Assembly: GCF_963665245.1 (NCBI RefSeq)
Contig: NZ_OY762268.1
Span: forward strand, 992,001-1,056,000
Direction of reading: 5' to 3'
From: an uncultured Paludibaculum sp.
GTDB taxonomy: Bacteria > Acidobacteriota > Terriglobia > Bryobacterales > Bryobacteraceae
DNA length: 64,000 nt
Positions 44,801-53,600 of this stretch are shown here, piece after piece. The first letter of the stretch is position 1. Every line of letters starts with the position of its first letter. The position numbers and the translations under genes were made by a program. Below the pieces are notes generated by a model. That model worked only from the letters and a program-made list of their open reading frames with translations, did no database searches and was not told the origin of the DNA.

Positions 44801-46423
44801 AACACGTCCTGCTACGTCCTCGACGGCGCCGGACGGTTGGTCCCCGCCGGGGTCGTCGGCGAACTCTACATCGCTGGCGACGGTGTAGCCCGCGGCTACG
44901 TGAATGCACCCACGTTGACCGAGGAACGATTCCTCTCCGACCCGTTCCAAGCAGAGCCGGGAAGCCGCATGTACCGCACCGGCGATCTCGTCTTCCGCCT
45001 GCCCGACGGGAACATCGTCTTTCTGGGCCGCGTGGACCGCCAAGTAAAAATCCGTGGCCATCGCATCGAATTGGAAGAGTTGGAATTCGTACTGGGCCAG
45101 CACGCCGGCGTTCAGCACTGCGCGGTCGTCCTTGATGGCGCGGAGGGCCGCGAGAAGCTCGTAGCCTACTTCACACCCTGGGGCAAGCCAGCCCCGGACG
45201 GGCAGTCCCTGCGGCTCCACATGGCGCGGCGTCTGCCTTCCTACATGGTGCCGGCCTCGTTCGTCGAATTGGCGGAAATGCCGCGCGGCGCCGGTGGAAA
45301 GATCGACCGTCAATCTCTACCCCCTCTTGGCAACCAACCGCCCCTTGTCCGGCAGAGACGCGCCGAAACAACCGAGGGAACAGACGAGCTGCTTGCGGGC
45401 CTCTGGGGCGAGGCTCTGGACATGGAAGCGGTGGACCCGGCCGCTGACTTCTTCGAGTTGGGTGGAGACAGCCTGAGTGCCGTGCGGCTCCTCACCAGCA
45501 TCCATCACACCCTTGGGTACGAGCTCTCTTTGAGCGATCTGCTCGATGCCCCTTCACCCGCGGCCATGGTGAACCGTCTTGTGTACGGTAAGCCGGAAAT
45601 CGGGCCGGCCAATGGCCTGCCAACACCGCTGTTCTGCAGTGCGGCGGCGATCGGCCTCGCGCCGTTTCGGAATCTCGCGGCGCGGCTTGGGCCGCGGCAG
45701 CCGCTGGTGATCATCCCCCACGAGGATGCGTTGGCGGAGCAGCCCGAAGATGGGAATGCCGACCGGCTGCGGCGGGTGCCGGCAATGGCGGCGGAGCTGT
45801 GCCGGGCCGTCCAGGCTCTACGGCCCCAAGGCCCCTACCTGCTGGGTGGCTACTGTCTGGGTGGCATTGTGGCCTTCGAGGCGGCGCGCCGGCTGCTGGC
45901 GTCGGGTGCCGAAGTCCGGATGGTGGTGCTCTTCGACACGCCGGCTCCGGGCTATCCCAAGCTGGTGCCCGCCCGCACACACTACTGGTCACGCCTTCGC
46001 AGGGCCTTCCTGGGCGAGACCATCCGTTGGAAGGAAATCGTGGCGCATGCCGCGATGGTGGGCGAACTGCTGCGCCGGAAAGCACGAGCCGTGCCCGTTC
46101 TGAGACCGGCCGCCTTCGACGTGGTGCACTTCCTGGCCGGATCCGAGCCCACCAGCACGCAAGTCCTGGAAGACCCGCGCCTCGGCTGGCGCGACCTCTG
46201 CCAGGGTAGTTTCACGGTGCACACACTCGCCGGAGGCCACCTGACGATGTTCAAGGAACCCCACGTAGCGGACCTGGCTGCCCGGCTCTCCGAAGTGTTG
46301 GGGACCGTGAACACCAGCGACAGTCTCACCCCGCCAATCGAGCCAAGCCTGCCCCCGCCGGCCCCAAGCGGATCCGCGGATGACTGCCCGTCCACTCCAC
46401 GCCAAGCGGCGGCGCAACAATAA
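41825..46423 (+). CDS. One-module NRPS: C-A-PCP-TE with repeat insertions
   Basis: 1532 residues. Condensation domain about 25-445 (HHxxxDG as VHHALVDG). Adenylation domain about 515-1170: A3 YAIFTSGSTGKPKAI, A4 with the amino-binding Asp in SDVFVAEVF, A5 FNAYGPAETT, A7 YRTGDL, A8 GRVDRQVKIRGHRIELEE, A10 GKIDR. PCP site LGGDSLSAV near 1215. Thioesterase to about 1500 with GGYCLGG and C-terminal His in AGGHLTMF. A proline-rich tail ends the protein. About 150 extra residues rich in Pro/Ala/Glu/Arg lie between A5 and A6, encoded by tandem repeats, and about 40 more lie inside the C domain. Start could also be 41864 or 41921. The product is unknown; the substrate code was not readable with confidence. 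Confidence 0.92.
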   Translation: MLPDPGHAAPAGGMPLERNALTGASTQSLTSMQQGMIRALLRAPRSGVYIIQDVCEFAGPVHLPHLQQSWQIVAEAHPALRTRIVRVGATAHDAVIEEHPQWKWREIHTSDVDAFLLEDWQRGFDFDQGVPMRFALLRQSEQSSTLVWTVHHALVDGRSLLTVWRAWMEAYDCLCRSGPAVATPECEFPTALRVTKADEAATNPDRQGGVPSALRTAHVSKRAPASGASSMEAPPTPIAQDEARPYWQTTLAGTPQTTGFLYDRAWLPPDPDQPVHQKETLTFSAQRSAEITSFASHHGVTVNTLVLGAWALLLSRYSGRDDVIFGVTRTGRQRPRTGTDNRVGVFINTLPFRVAVPPDALPGPWLRQLRAQWVLQGTYGNTPLDKVVEWGELPVGQAPFDTVLVYDHEPPGDTLRQLGGTWLNRSLRRLQRTESPLTLVAYGRPVVRLEVVFDTRRFSPHTVAAMVRHLYNLLDGLVGPPDGPLGELRMVTGAEERWLLEEVNPARTPRRHVQCAHELFEEQARLRPENAALESRDSVLSYQELDRRANGIAWQLRERGIGVEDLVAVCLPRSPRTVAAVLGVLKSGAAFLPLDAGLPQQRLAEMVASAGVKLLIADPAFARDWPGPLPATLLDDLAGGPSDPLPNAVAAGNAAYAIFTSGSTGKPKAILVTHASLVNYVLAARRIFDLTDTDRRLQFASPGSDVFVAEVFNYLSSGATLVFGPERRQSSIQEFVRLLDDRRITITGLPSTWWREWVEAARGGLPVPRSLRAVIAGMERVDPGALLEWRRLTGTTLRWFNAYGPAETTCTSLIYEAGTSAWESPITPQAPNAQEAAPLVPVPERERRATRVSSTEPRMAPQAPNADEAALRTTTVREWSSAAPRTATGSERAPVSPASSTEPRMTPQAATRQEDAIGPSRDRQGAEAGRAPEPSTESTMAPQAAKAEEPAHPSPVPERERRATRVSSMGRAPVPNASSTGASFVPIGKPVDNTSCYVLDGAGRLVPAGVVGELYIAGDGVARGYVNAPTLTEERFLSDPFQAEPGSRMYRTGDLVFRLPDGNIVFLGRVDRQVKIRGHRIELEELEFVLGQHAGVQHCAVVLDGAEGREKLVAYFTPWGKPAPDGQSLRLHMARRLPSYMVPASFVELAEMPRGAGGKIDRQSLPPLGNQPPLVRQRRAETTEGTDELLAGLWGEALDMEAVDPAADFFELGGDSLSAVRLLTSIHHTLGYELSLSDLLDAPSPAAMVNRLVYGKPEIGPANGLPTPLFCSAAAIGLAPFRNLAARLGPRQPLVIIPHEDALAEQPEDGNADRLRRVPAMAAELCRAVQALRPQGPYLLGGYCLGGIVAFEAARRLLASGAEVRMVVLFDTPAPGYPKLVPARTHYWSRLRRAFLGETIRWKEIVAHAAMVGELLRRKARAVPVLRPAAFDVVHFLAGSEPTSTQVLEDPRLGWRDLCQGSFTVHTLAGGHLTMFKEPHVADLAARLSEVLGTVNTSDSLTPPIEPSLPPPAPSGSADDCPSTPRQAAAQQ
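42427..42530 (+). repeat. Copy of dispersed repeat inside the NRPS condensation domain
   Basis: This stretch (peptide TNPDRQGGVPSALRTAHVSK) closely matches the reverse strand of 56390-56475, which encodes almost the same peptide in non-coding DNA. It contains GACCGTCAGGGAGGGGTC and GCGAACCGCGCACGTCAGTA. It lies in the linker between the two halves of the C domain, in frame and without stops. Confidence 0.85.
44284..44765 (+). repeat. About four tandem units of dispersed repeat inside the NRPS adenylation domain
   Basis: Units start near 44284, 44396, 44534 and 44639 (105-138 bp each). Each begins with a form of CGCATGGCCCCGCAGGC and ends with a form of TCTTCAACGGAGCCC. Between these lie variants of GACCGTCAGGGAGCGG or GAGCGTGAGCGACGGGC. 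The third unit is nearly identical to the reverse strand of 56281-56375. All units keep the NRPS frame, giving PQAPNAQEA-, PQAPNADEA-, PQAATRQED- and PQAAKAEEP-type peptides. They lie between core motifs A5 and A6, where normal adenylation domains have a short loop. Confidence 0.9.
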
Positions 46424-46453
46424 CTCAGCATCCGAGCCCAGTGGGGTAGGTTT

Positions 46454-46527
46454 CATCCGGCCAGAAGCTTCAGCCGGCCAGAAGCTTCAGCCGGCCAGAA
46501 GCTTCATCCGGCCAGGAGCTTCAGCCC
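46454..46527. repeat. 17-bp tandem repeat, about 4.4 copies
   Basis: Four consecutive 17-base units at 46454, 46471, 46488 and 46505, of the form CAGCCGGCCAGAAGCTT (first and last begin CAT; the last has GGAGCTT), followed by a partial CAGCCCC. It lies just after the NRPS stop. Each unit contains CCGG and AAGCTT palindromes. Unrelated in sequence to the repeats inside the NRPS. Confidence 0.95.
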
Positions 46528-46732
46528 CAAAGCGCTAAGTCAGGCCGCTCACTGCACTGATTTTGGGGGATGGGGGTTCCATTCCCCCGGCCATCGGCCG
46601 GGGCCCGCCCCAACTCCGACGATTGACAACAGCAAACCAGTGGGCAAGAGGTAAGGCGGACGCCCTCGTCCGCAGTTGGCCCCCGGGCCAACTCTCCTCT
46701 CTTATGCGGAAAACGGACACCGAGATGACAAA
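46528..46732. other. Gene-free stretch with two stem-loops
   Basis: Together with the 17-bp repeat this fills the ~310-bp gap between the NRPS and the converging kinase gene. GGGGG-TTCCATT-CCCCC (46572-46588) and CCGGCC-ATC-GGCCGG (46587-46601) are back-to-back hairpins that could end transcription from either side, but neither is followed by a T-run. No ORF here has family features. Confidence 0.55.
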
Positions 46733-48823
46733 TCACTGGTGCCGGTCACCAACAATCGTCGCCATCGCCCCGCCCGGGCTGGTGCTGAGGACATAGATGT
46801 TCCCATCCGGCCCCATTGCGGCTTCTGCGGTGAGTTTCAGCTTGAGCCCAATGTTCCACACGTCTTTGCCATCTGAATTTGTTCGAATCAACCTCTTTTC
46901 GTCGTACACCGGGGCATTCTCAAATCGGTAGAAATCGTTGCCGGCGTCCTCCGCGAAAGGGATGGACAGACCGTGCTCCGATGCAATCGAGAATACCTGG
47001 CGCCCGTCGCGAATTCCGAGCAGTTGGTTCGAACTCGAACAAAGCCCCACCGCCGTGCCGTTGCCGAGCAGCCTCTGGTCGAAGAAGTCGCACGGAGCGA
47101 TATACGTCCACAGAACACGCCCATCGCTCGCCAACAGATACTCGGTGTGCGATCGTGTCTGCACCGCGACAGCCCCATCTCGTCCAACTACCGGGTGCCG
47201 GTCGCACCCATAGTCCACTGCCGTCCGCCACCGGAGTTTTGTCGGATTGAGCGGCATCTCAATGGCCGGCTCCGCCTTTCCGCCTCCGGCATCGGCGCAC
47301 TCGGGCTCCGGGATGAGACGCCCCTCACGAATCAGTTCCATCGTCCGTTTCTCGACGACCGCCGGATTGGTAATCTCTCCACCCTGGCCAGCCGAGTTGA
47401 AACAGTACAGCTTCTCCACGCCTTGGTGCGAACGAACCCAGATGAGGCCGTCAGTCGAGATCGACAGATGCCCGCCATCGCCCGCCAGCTTGTATTGCCA
47501 GACAAGCCGGCCATCGCGGATCGCTCCGATATCCGATCCGTCGCTTGAGACGTAGAGCGTGCCATCGGGCCCAAAAGCCTGGATCCGCGCGCCCGTGACG
47601 CGAAAACGCGCCAGAGTCTCCGGCTTCGAAACTCCGCGAGGCAATGGAGCGGGTGTGCTGCGCATCCGGGCCCCTTCAATGACCGGCGGCAGCGCGTCAA
47701 TTCGCTGAGCCGGGTTGATGGGGGCAAGCGGCGGGGGCTCCTGGGCGATGCCTGGTGCATCCACGATGACCGGCGGCGAGTCAACGGCAGCTTTGCGAGG
47801 CCCCGCCGCGAAGCGTGACGCTAACAGGAGTCCGATCATCATCACCATCACCATCACCACGAGAGTGGCGGGCATGGCAGCCTTGCGGTTCCACCTTCTG
47901 TAACGCCATCCCAGCCAGGACCGCGATTGTGTTTCGTCCTGTTCAGGCGCGGGTACTGGCGCGGGTACTGGCGCGGGTATTGGACGCGCTGGTGGCGGTT
48001 GGCGCAACGCCAGGGCGAAGTCCGTGACCACGTGAAAGCGGTCCGCTCGCTCTTTCCGAATTGCTCGTTGAATCGCGGCATCCATGTGCGGCGGCGCGGA
48101 CACGATCGGCGGCGGCGTCACCTGTAAGTGAAAAAAGGCGGGATCCGCACCGCGCATCGGAACTCCACCCGTAAGGCAGGCATAGGCGACAAATCCAAGC
48201 GCGTAAATATCAGTTTCGGCACTTGGTATCTCGCCCCGAAACTGCTCCGGAGCCATGTAGGCCGGCGTTCCCGAAATGCCTTGCGACATCTCCACGCTCG
48301 CTTGCCGCACCACTTTGGCAAGCCCGAAATCCGTCACCTTGATGTCTGCGTTCAGCAGCGTGGGCGGCAACTCACCATCTCGCAAATAGCGCCGGCGCTC
48401 GTCGCCGTCCAGTTGCACGAGCAGGTTCGATGGCTTCAGGTCGCGATGGATGACGCCCATGGAGTGCGCGCGCTTCAATCCCTCGGCAACGTGATCCATC
48501 ACATGCTGCAACTCCTCGGGCTGGAGTGTTCGCCGGGCGAGCACTTTGTCGAGACTTGGCCCGCAAACGTACTCCAGCACCAGAAACATTCCATCGGCGG
48601 TGTCAGCCAGGTCGAACAGCCGGACAATGTGGTTGTCCGAAAGCCGCGCGAGAATTCTGGCCTCCCGCACCAGAGCCTCACGGATCGTGGGCTCGACGGC
48701 CAGTTCGGGCGGCACACGCTTCAACGCGACTTCCGTCGCGAGACGATGATCGCGCGCGAGATAGACCTCGCCCATGCCGCCCCGTCCGAGTGTCCCGAGT
48801 ATCTCGTACCGGTCAGCGATCAT
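46733..48823 (-). CDS. Serine/threonine protein kinase with C-terminal propeller
   Basis: A 696-residue membrane kinase. The kinase domain covers about 6-265: LGRGGMGEVYLARD, Lys in VALKRV, HRDLKPSNLL, DFGLAK, AYMAPEQ. A linker with PAPVPAPVPAP precedes a single membrane helix near 315-335 (TLVVMVMVMMIGLLLA). The C-terminal ~290 residues form a PQQ-like propeller (FGPDGTLYVSSDGSDIG, VGRDGAVAVQT, GPDGNIYVLS) expected outside the membrane as a sensor. The start has no upstream rival. Targets are unknown. Confidence 0.93.
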   Translation of the reverse strand: MIADRYEILGTLGRGGMGEVYLARDHRLATEVALKRVPPELAVEPTIREALVREARILARLSDNHIVRLFDLADTADGMFLVLEYVCGPSLDKVLARRTLQPEELQHVMDHVAEGLKRAHSMGVIHRDLKPSNLLVQLDGDERRRYLRDGELPPTLLNADIKVTDFGLAKVVRQASVEMSQGISGTPAYMAPEQFRGEIPSAETDIYALGFVAYACLTGGVPMRGADPAFFHLQVTPPPIVSAPPHMDAAIQRAIRKERADRFHVVTDFALALRQPPPARPIPAPVPAPVPAPEQDETQSRSWLGWRYRRWNRKAAMPATLVVMVMVMMIGLLLASRFAAGPRKAAVDSPPVIVDAPGIAQEPPPLAPINPAQRIDALPPVIEGARMRSTPAPLPRGVSKPETLARFRVTGARIQAFGPDGTLYVSSDGSDIGAIRDGRLVWQYKLAGDGGHLSISTDGLIWVRSHQGVEKLYCFNSAGQGGEITNPAVVEKRTMELIREGRLIPEPECADAGGGKAEPAIEMPLNPTKLRWRTAVDYGCDRHPVVGRDGAVAVQTRSHTEYLLASDGRVLWTYIAPCDFFDQRLLGNGTAVGLCSSSNQLLGIRDGRQVFSIASEHGLSIPFAEDAGNDFYRFENAPVYDEKRLIRTNSDGKDVWNIGLKLKLTAEAAMGPDGNIYVLSTSPGGAMATIVGDRHQ
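47841..47858. repeat. ATCACC hexanucleotide repeat in the kinase membrane helix
   Basis: Three ATCACC units (flanking bases extend the pattern) which, on the minus strand, encode the Met-Val alternation VMVMVM in the membrane helix. A unit gain or loss would change the helix length by two residues without a frameshift. Confidence 0.8.
47946..47981. repeat. 12-bp tandem repeat encoding the PAPV linker of the kinase
   Basis: Three units of GGCGCGGGTACT (the last ends ATT) at 47946, 47958 and 47970. On the minus strand they encode PAPVPAPVPAP between kinase domain and membrane helix, a flexible spacer whose length can vary in frame. Confidence 0.85.
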
Positions 48824-49231
48824 CTGCCCTCTACCTCAGGAGCACGAAGGGACAGGAGTGGCTGCAGGCAGGATAAGCGCATCAGACTCATGCAGGGGAG
48901 CACAATCGCTTGGCGCGACGGGTACAGGTGATTGTAGCAAATCGACCCAACAAGGCATTGCCGGCTAACTGATGGTGCGGCAGATGGAGTGGTTCGGCCC
49001 GCAGGTGAAGTCGCGCTCGACACGATCTACATATACTCTATAGACATTTATATTTTATAGTTGACATCTCCGGTCGACTAAAGGTATTTTAGTTTCATAA
49101 GAGTCGCCGATGACCACGCCTTCCCATCGCCGCCTGCAACCACCGGTTCTACCCACAACCGGCTGTTGTTGTTGACCCCGCCTCACCGCACTTCATAACC
49201 CCTGCACCGCGGTCGTTTGAGGAACCTAACC
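48824..49231. other. Divergent intergenic region with AT-rich promoter core and leader
   Basis: This ~400-bp gap separates the kinase gene (minus) from the ANTAR operon (plus). An AT-rich segment at 49030-49100 stands out from the GC-rich surroundings and holds the promoter at 49061-49090. Downstream, a ~140-base leader contains a perfect 6-bp stem CCGGTT/AACCGG (49143-49148 with 49157-49162, loop CTACCCAC). No ORF recognised. Confidence 0.55.
49061..49090 (+). promoter_or_regulatory. Probable sigma-70-type promoter of the ANTAR operon
   Basis: TTGACA at 49061-49066 is a perfect -35. TATTTT at 49085-49090, after an 18-base spacer, is a reasonable -10. The block is strongly AT-rich relative to flanking DNA and directs transcription into the ANTAR gene with a leader of about 135 bases. 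Confidence 0.5.
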
Positions 49232-49849
49232 ATGCCCGAACTATCTGAATACACTCGTTCTATTTCCACTCTCGAAGAGTCCATCCTCCATGAAATCAGT
49301 CGTATAGCGAACAACGCACCCGCCTTCACCTGGGCCGTCGAAAGAACCCAGTCGCTCCTGCGCCGCGAGGCCGAACTGCAACTCCTGCTGGTCGACCTCG
49401 ACTCCGGGTCGCCCTTGGCCCGTCAGGAAGTCCAGGACTTCCTCGCCCTGCCCAATCAAGCCAAACTGCTATACACCACTTCGCTGATAGACAAAGGCCA
49501 GGAGATTGGCCGCGTCGTGGTCGGGTTTGCTGACCCGGCCTTGGAGCCGGAAGCCGCCCACCGCATCGCTGAATTCGTCGGCCAGCAACTCGGCTCCCTG
49601 CTCGGCCGCGCCCGCCTCCGTTCTCGCCGCACCGCCCTGGTCCAGGAACTGGAACGGCTTCGCGATCGCCTGGACGAACGCAAGATCCTGGCGCGCGCGG
49701 AAGGCATCATCGCTAGCCGCCACGGGCTCAGCTCACAACAGGCACGGGCCTGGCTGGAATCACAGAGCCGTTCCAGCGGCAAGGCCGCCAGCGTCCTGGC
49801 CGAACAGTTGGTGCTCCTACACACTCGCGCGGTGCGCCTGAGCGCCTGA
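49232..49849 (+). CDS. ANTAR-domain antitermination regulator
   Basis: A 205-residue protein. The N-terminal ~125 residues look like a GAF-type sensor (LLRREAELQLLLVDLDSGSP ... IGRVVVGFADPAL). The C-terminus is a coiled coil leading to an ANTAR three-helix bundle (LRDRLDERKILARAEGIIASRHGLSSQQARAWL ... SVLAEQLVLL). ANTAR proteins bind paired hairpins in nascent RNA and prevent termination. GAGGA nine bases upstream fixes ATG 49232. It is the first gene of an operon with a deacetylase and a TonB receptor, so autogenous control through its long leader is plausible. Confidence 0.85.
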   Translation: MPELSEYTRSISTLEESILHEISRIANNAPAFTWAVERTQSLLRREAELQLLLVDLDSGSPLARQEVQDFLALPNQAKLLYTTSLIDKGQEIGRVVVGFADPALEPEAAHRIAEFVGQQLGSLLGRARLRSRRTALVQELERLRDRLDERKILARAEGIIASRHGLSSQQARAWLESQSRSSGKAASVLAEQLVLLHTRAVRLSA

Positions 49850-49851
49850 AC

Positions 49852-50676
49852 ATGACCCAATTGACGCGCAAGGAGTTCGTAATCGGTCTGGCCAGCGCCG
49901 CTGGTCTTCCGGCCATCGGCCCGCCGAAGGTGCTGTTGGTGTTCGCACACCCGGATGACGAATCCGTCGTGGCAGCCACCGTCTACCGCCTGACCCACGA
50001 ACTTGGGGCGATCGTCGATCACGTCATCATCACGAACGGCGAGGGCGGCTACCGCTACTCGAAGCTGGCGGAATCGCTCTACGGCACTTCCCTCTCCGAA
50101 GAGGCCGTCGGCCGCGCGCGCTTGCCCGAGATCCGCCAAAAAGAGACTCGCAGCGCCGGCAAGCTTCTCGGCGTCCGGAAACACTTCTTTCTGCACCAGC
50201 GCGATGAGCGCTTCACCCTCGATTCCCGCGAAGCGCTCGACCGCCTGTGGGATACAGCACTGGTGCGCAATCGCCTGGTGGCGCTGCTTGAGGAGGAACG
50301 CTACCAGGCGGTGATCACGCTCTACCCCGAACCATCTACACACGGTCATCACCAGGCAGCCGCCATGCTGGTGTTGGAAGCCGTCGCGGCGCTCCCGGGC
50401 GCCGCGCGGCCAGCGGTTCTCGGGGCCGTCACGTCCCCTGCCGGCCCCGATCCCCGCGCCGACTTTGTCCTCGACCGGCACACGCCGCTCGCCCAGAATC
50501 ACGAACTCGACTACTCCATCATCGTGAACTGGGTGATCGCGGAGCACAAATCGCAAGGGCTGCTGCAGCGCGACTGCAACCGCTTTGACCGCGAGGTATT
50601 TCACCTCCTGAACAAAGAGCGCCAGGCGGCCGCCCAAGCCATCTTCCAACGACTCGACCACGGAGAACGCCAGTGA
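49852..50676 (+). CDS. PIG-L/LmbE-family zinc deacetylase
   Basis: A 274-residue protein with the zinc-site motif VFAHPDDESVVAATVYRL and the second metal-binding segment STHGHHQAA. ITNGEGGYRYSK is also typical. The N-terminus MTQLTRKEFVIGLASAAGLPA resembles an export signal, so it may act in the periplasm. Family members de-N-acetylate amino sugars or their conjugates. It starts two bases after the ANTAR gene and its stop overlaps the next start (GTGA). Confidence 0.9.
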   Translation: MTQLTRKEFVIGLASAAGLPAIGPPKVLLVFAHPDDESVVAATVYRLTHELGAIVDHVIITNGEGGYRYSKLAESLYGTSLSEEAVGRARLPEIRQKETRSAGKLLGVRKHFFLHQRDERFTLDSREALDRLWDTALVRNRLVALLEEERYQAVITLYPEPSTHGHHQAAAMLVLEAVAALPGAARPAVLGAVTSPAGPDPRADFVLDRHTPLAQNHELDYSIIVNWVIAEHKSQGLLQRDCNRFDREVFHLLNKERQAAAQAIFQRLDHGERQ

Positions 50677-53600
50677 CCCACCGACTCCTGCTCCTGCTCG
50701 GAGCACTTCTCAGCGCCACGTTTGCCCAAACCGGCACCAGCGTCCTCACGGGAACTTCCACCGACGCCAGCGGAGCTCCGCTGCCCAACGTCGCAATCAC
50801 CTTAACCAACACGGACAGCGGAGCGCGCATCGCCACCCTGACAAACGAATCGGGCAACTACCGGCTCGGTTCGCTCACCCCCGGAAACTACAAACTGGAA
50901 GCCGAACTCCCCGGCTTTGATAAGTACGTCCGCACCCAGATTCCGATCAACGTCAGCCAGGTGCTGGCCGTGGACTTCACGCTCCAGTTGGGTCAGACCT
51001 CCAACACAGTCACCGTGCAGGAAGATCTGCCGTTGACGGAAACACAAAGCTCCAGCACAGGCCAGTTGGTGAACCAGCGCATGGTGGCCGGGCTCCCGAT
51101 GCCAAACCGCGCGGCCACTTCGCTCGCCGCCCTGGCGCCGGGCGTTGTGATGATCGATTCCGGACAGGGCGCCGAAAACTACCCCGTGTTTTCCATCGCC
51201 GGAGGGCGCGCCCGCAACCAGAACTTCACCTTGGATGGAGGCAACGTCACCAACGCCGTCGGACTCACGCGGCCGCAGCAGATGACCTCTCTGCCCATGG
51301 ACGCCATGCAGGAGTTCCGCGTGATCTCCAATAACTACTCGGCGGAAAACGGGCACTCCACCGGCGGCATCATTACACTTTCCACGCGTTCCGGCACGAA
51401 CGCTTACCACGGCAGCCTGTTCGAATTCCTCCGCAACAACGCGCTGGACGCCCGCAACTTCTTTGCCGCCCAACGCCCCCCGCTGCGTCTGAACCAGTTC
51501 GGTGGCTCGTTGGGCGGCCCCATTCAGAAGGACAAAACCCACTTCTTTCTGACGTGGGAACAGACCCGCCAGATCTCGTCGACGATCGCGCTGCAGACCG
51601 TCCCGACCCTGGCCCAACGCGCTGGGGCGTTCAGCACACCCATCTACGATCCCGCGACGACGGTGGGCCGCGACCGCCAGCCGTTCACCAACAATACGAT
51701 CCCCGACAGCCGCTTCGATCCCGTGGCCCGCAATATCCTGGCCTACTATCCCTTACCGAACCGTGCGGGTTCGGCCAATGGAGCCAACAACTACGCGGCC
51801 AACTCGAATTCGACGCTCACCCGCAACATCGTCGTGGGCCGGCTGGATCATCAACTGCGCGCCTCGGACCAGCTCTCGGCCCGCTACTACATCAACGACT
51901 CCTACATCGCCAACACCGGTTCGTTCACCGATCCCGTCGCCGCGCCCGATGCCAACTGGAACGACGCCCGCATCCAGAGCGTCCTCGTCAGCCACACGCA
52001 CATCTTCCGGCCCACTCTCGTGAACGAGCTGAAAGTCTCCTATTTGCAGCGCAAGTTTATCGACGACCGCTTCGGCGCGTTCGATAATCTCGCAGCCAGG
52101 GTGGGTTTGACCGGTGTCAGCGCCGCCGCATTTCCGAACTTCAATCTGCCCGGCTACGCGTCGCTGTCTTCCAACTCGATGTCACGCCATCAGACGCCGA
52201 TCCGCGATACGCAGATCCTGGAGTCCGTCTCCTGGCTGCGCGGCACCCATGCCTTCAAGTTTGGTGGCGAGTTCCGCATGGGCTCGAACAACGAGATTCG
52301 CGACCGTACGTCCTCGGGCAGTTTCGGCATCACCCCGCTCATCACGGGGTTGCCGGGCGTCGCAAATACGGGCAACTCACTGGCTTCGTTTCTCCTTGGC
52401 GAAGTGAACTCGGTGGGCATCCAGGCTTCGGACCCCATCCTATCGAAAGCCCAATACCTCTCCTGGTTTGCTCAGGATGACTGGCGCGTGACTTCCAACT
52501 TGACGATCAACTACGGTTTTCGCTGGGAGTCCGAACTGCCGCGTTATGTGGACAACAACGCGCAGAACTCGTTTGATACCAGCGCGATCAATCCGGTTTC
52601 AGGCACGCCCGGCGTGGTGACTTTTTCTGGACAGAACGGCGTGCCACGGCGTGCATTCCGGACGGACCTGAATAACTTCGGCCCGCGCCTCGGTGTCGCC
52701 TGGAAGGCGCCCCATGGCTTTGTTTTGCGCGGCGGCGGCGGTGTTTTCTATGGCCCGACAGTGAGCAACACCATCGGCGACACGGCCTCCACCGGGTTTT
52801 CGGATGCCATTTCGCTGGTGGTTCCGCAGGCTGATTTGCAGAGTGCGATCCGGCTGCGCGACGGGGTGCCGGTGTTGGCGCGGCAGCCTTTGAACTCCAG
52901 TTTCGGCGCCGTCGCCCTGGGCCAGAAACCGAACACTTCGGTCGGGTTCTTTGAACAGGATCGCCCGACGCCCATCAGCTATCAGTACAACTTCAACGTG
53001 CAGCACGAGTTACCGGGCGGCACCGTGGTGGAGGCGGGCTATCTGGCCAACATCTCGCACCACCTCACCGCCAATGATCTGACGCTCAACCAGGTCGCGC
53101 CGCAACTCATGGGCGCGGGCGACGCACAGGCTCGGCGGCCCTTCCCGCAGTTCAGCAACGTGTACTGGATCAACCCCGCGATTGGAAACTCGACGTATCA
53201 CGGAGGATTCCTCCGGACCGAGAAGCGGTTCGCCAAGGGCTTTTCGTTCCTTGCACATTACACGTTTGCGAAGTTCCTGGACGACGTCGCATCGGGCAAC
53301 GAATATGGCGATCCGCAGAGCTACATGGACGCCTACAACCGGCGTCTCGACAAGGGACTGAGCGGGTCGGATGTCACCCATCGAACGGTCATCAGCGCGC
53401 TCTATGAATGGCGCGGCTGGCAATTGGGTTCGTACGTCACATTACAGTCGGGCGCCCCGTTCACGGTGGTGAGTGCCTCGAACACGACGAATGCCTTCCC
53501 GGCTGGTGCTGTCCGGCCCGATCTCATCGGCGACCCGAACGCGGAGAATCGCACGGTGGCGCGCTGGTTCAACACGGCGGCTTTTGCGGCTGCACGACCG

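Noticed and set aside
46454..46527. 17-bp repeat considered as a plasmid iteron or CRISPR
   Set aside because: Units are head to tail with no spacers, there is no replication initiator gene, and the setting is clearly chromosomal.
46572..46588. Hairpin GGGGG-TTCCATT-CCCCC resembling a tRNA or tmRNA T-arm
   Set aside because: The loop lacks the TTCRA consensus, and no anticodon arm, D-arm or acceptor stem can be placed around it.
48970..49100. AT-rich block considered as a replication origin or att site
   Set aside because: No DnaA-box cluster, integrase or direct-repeat boundary was seen. A promoter explains the composition.
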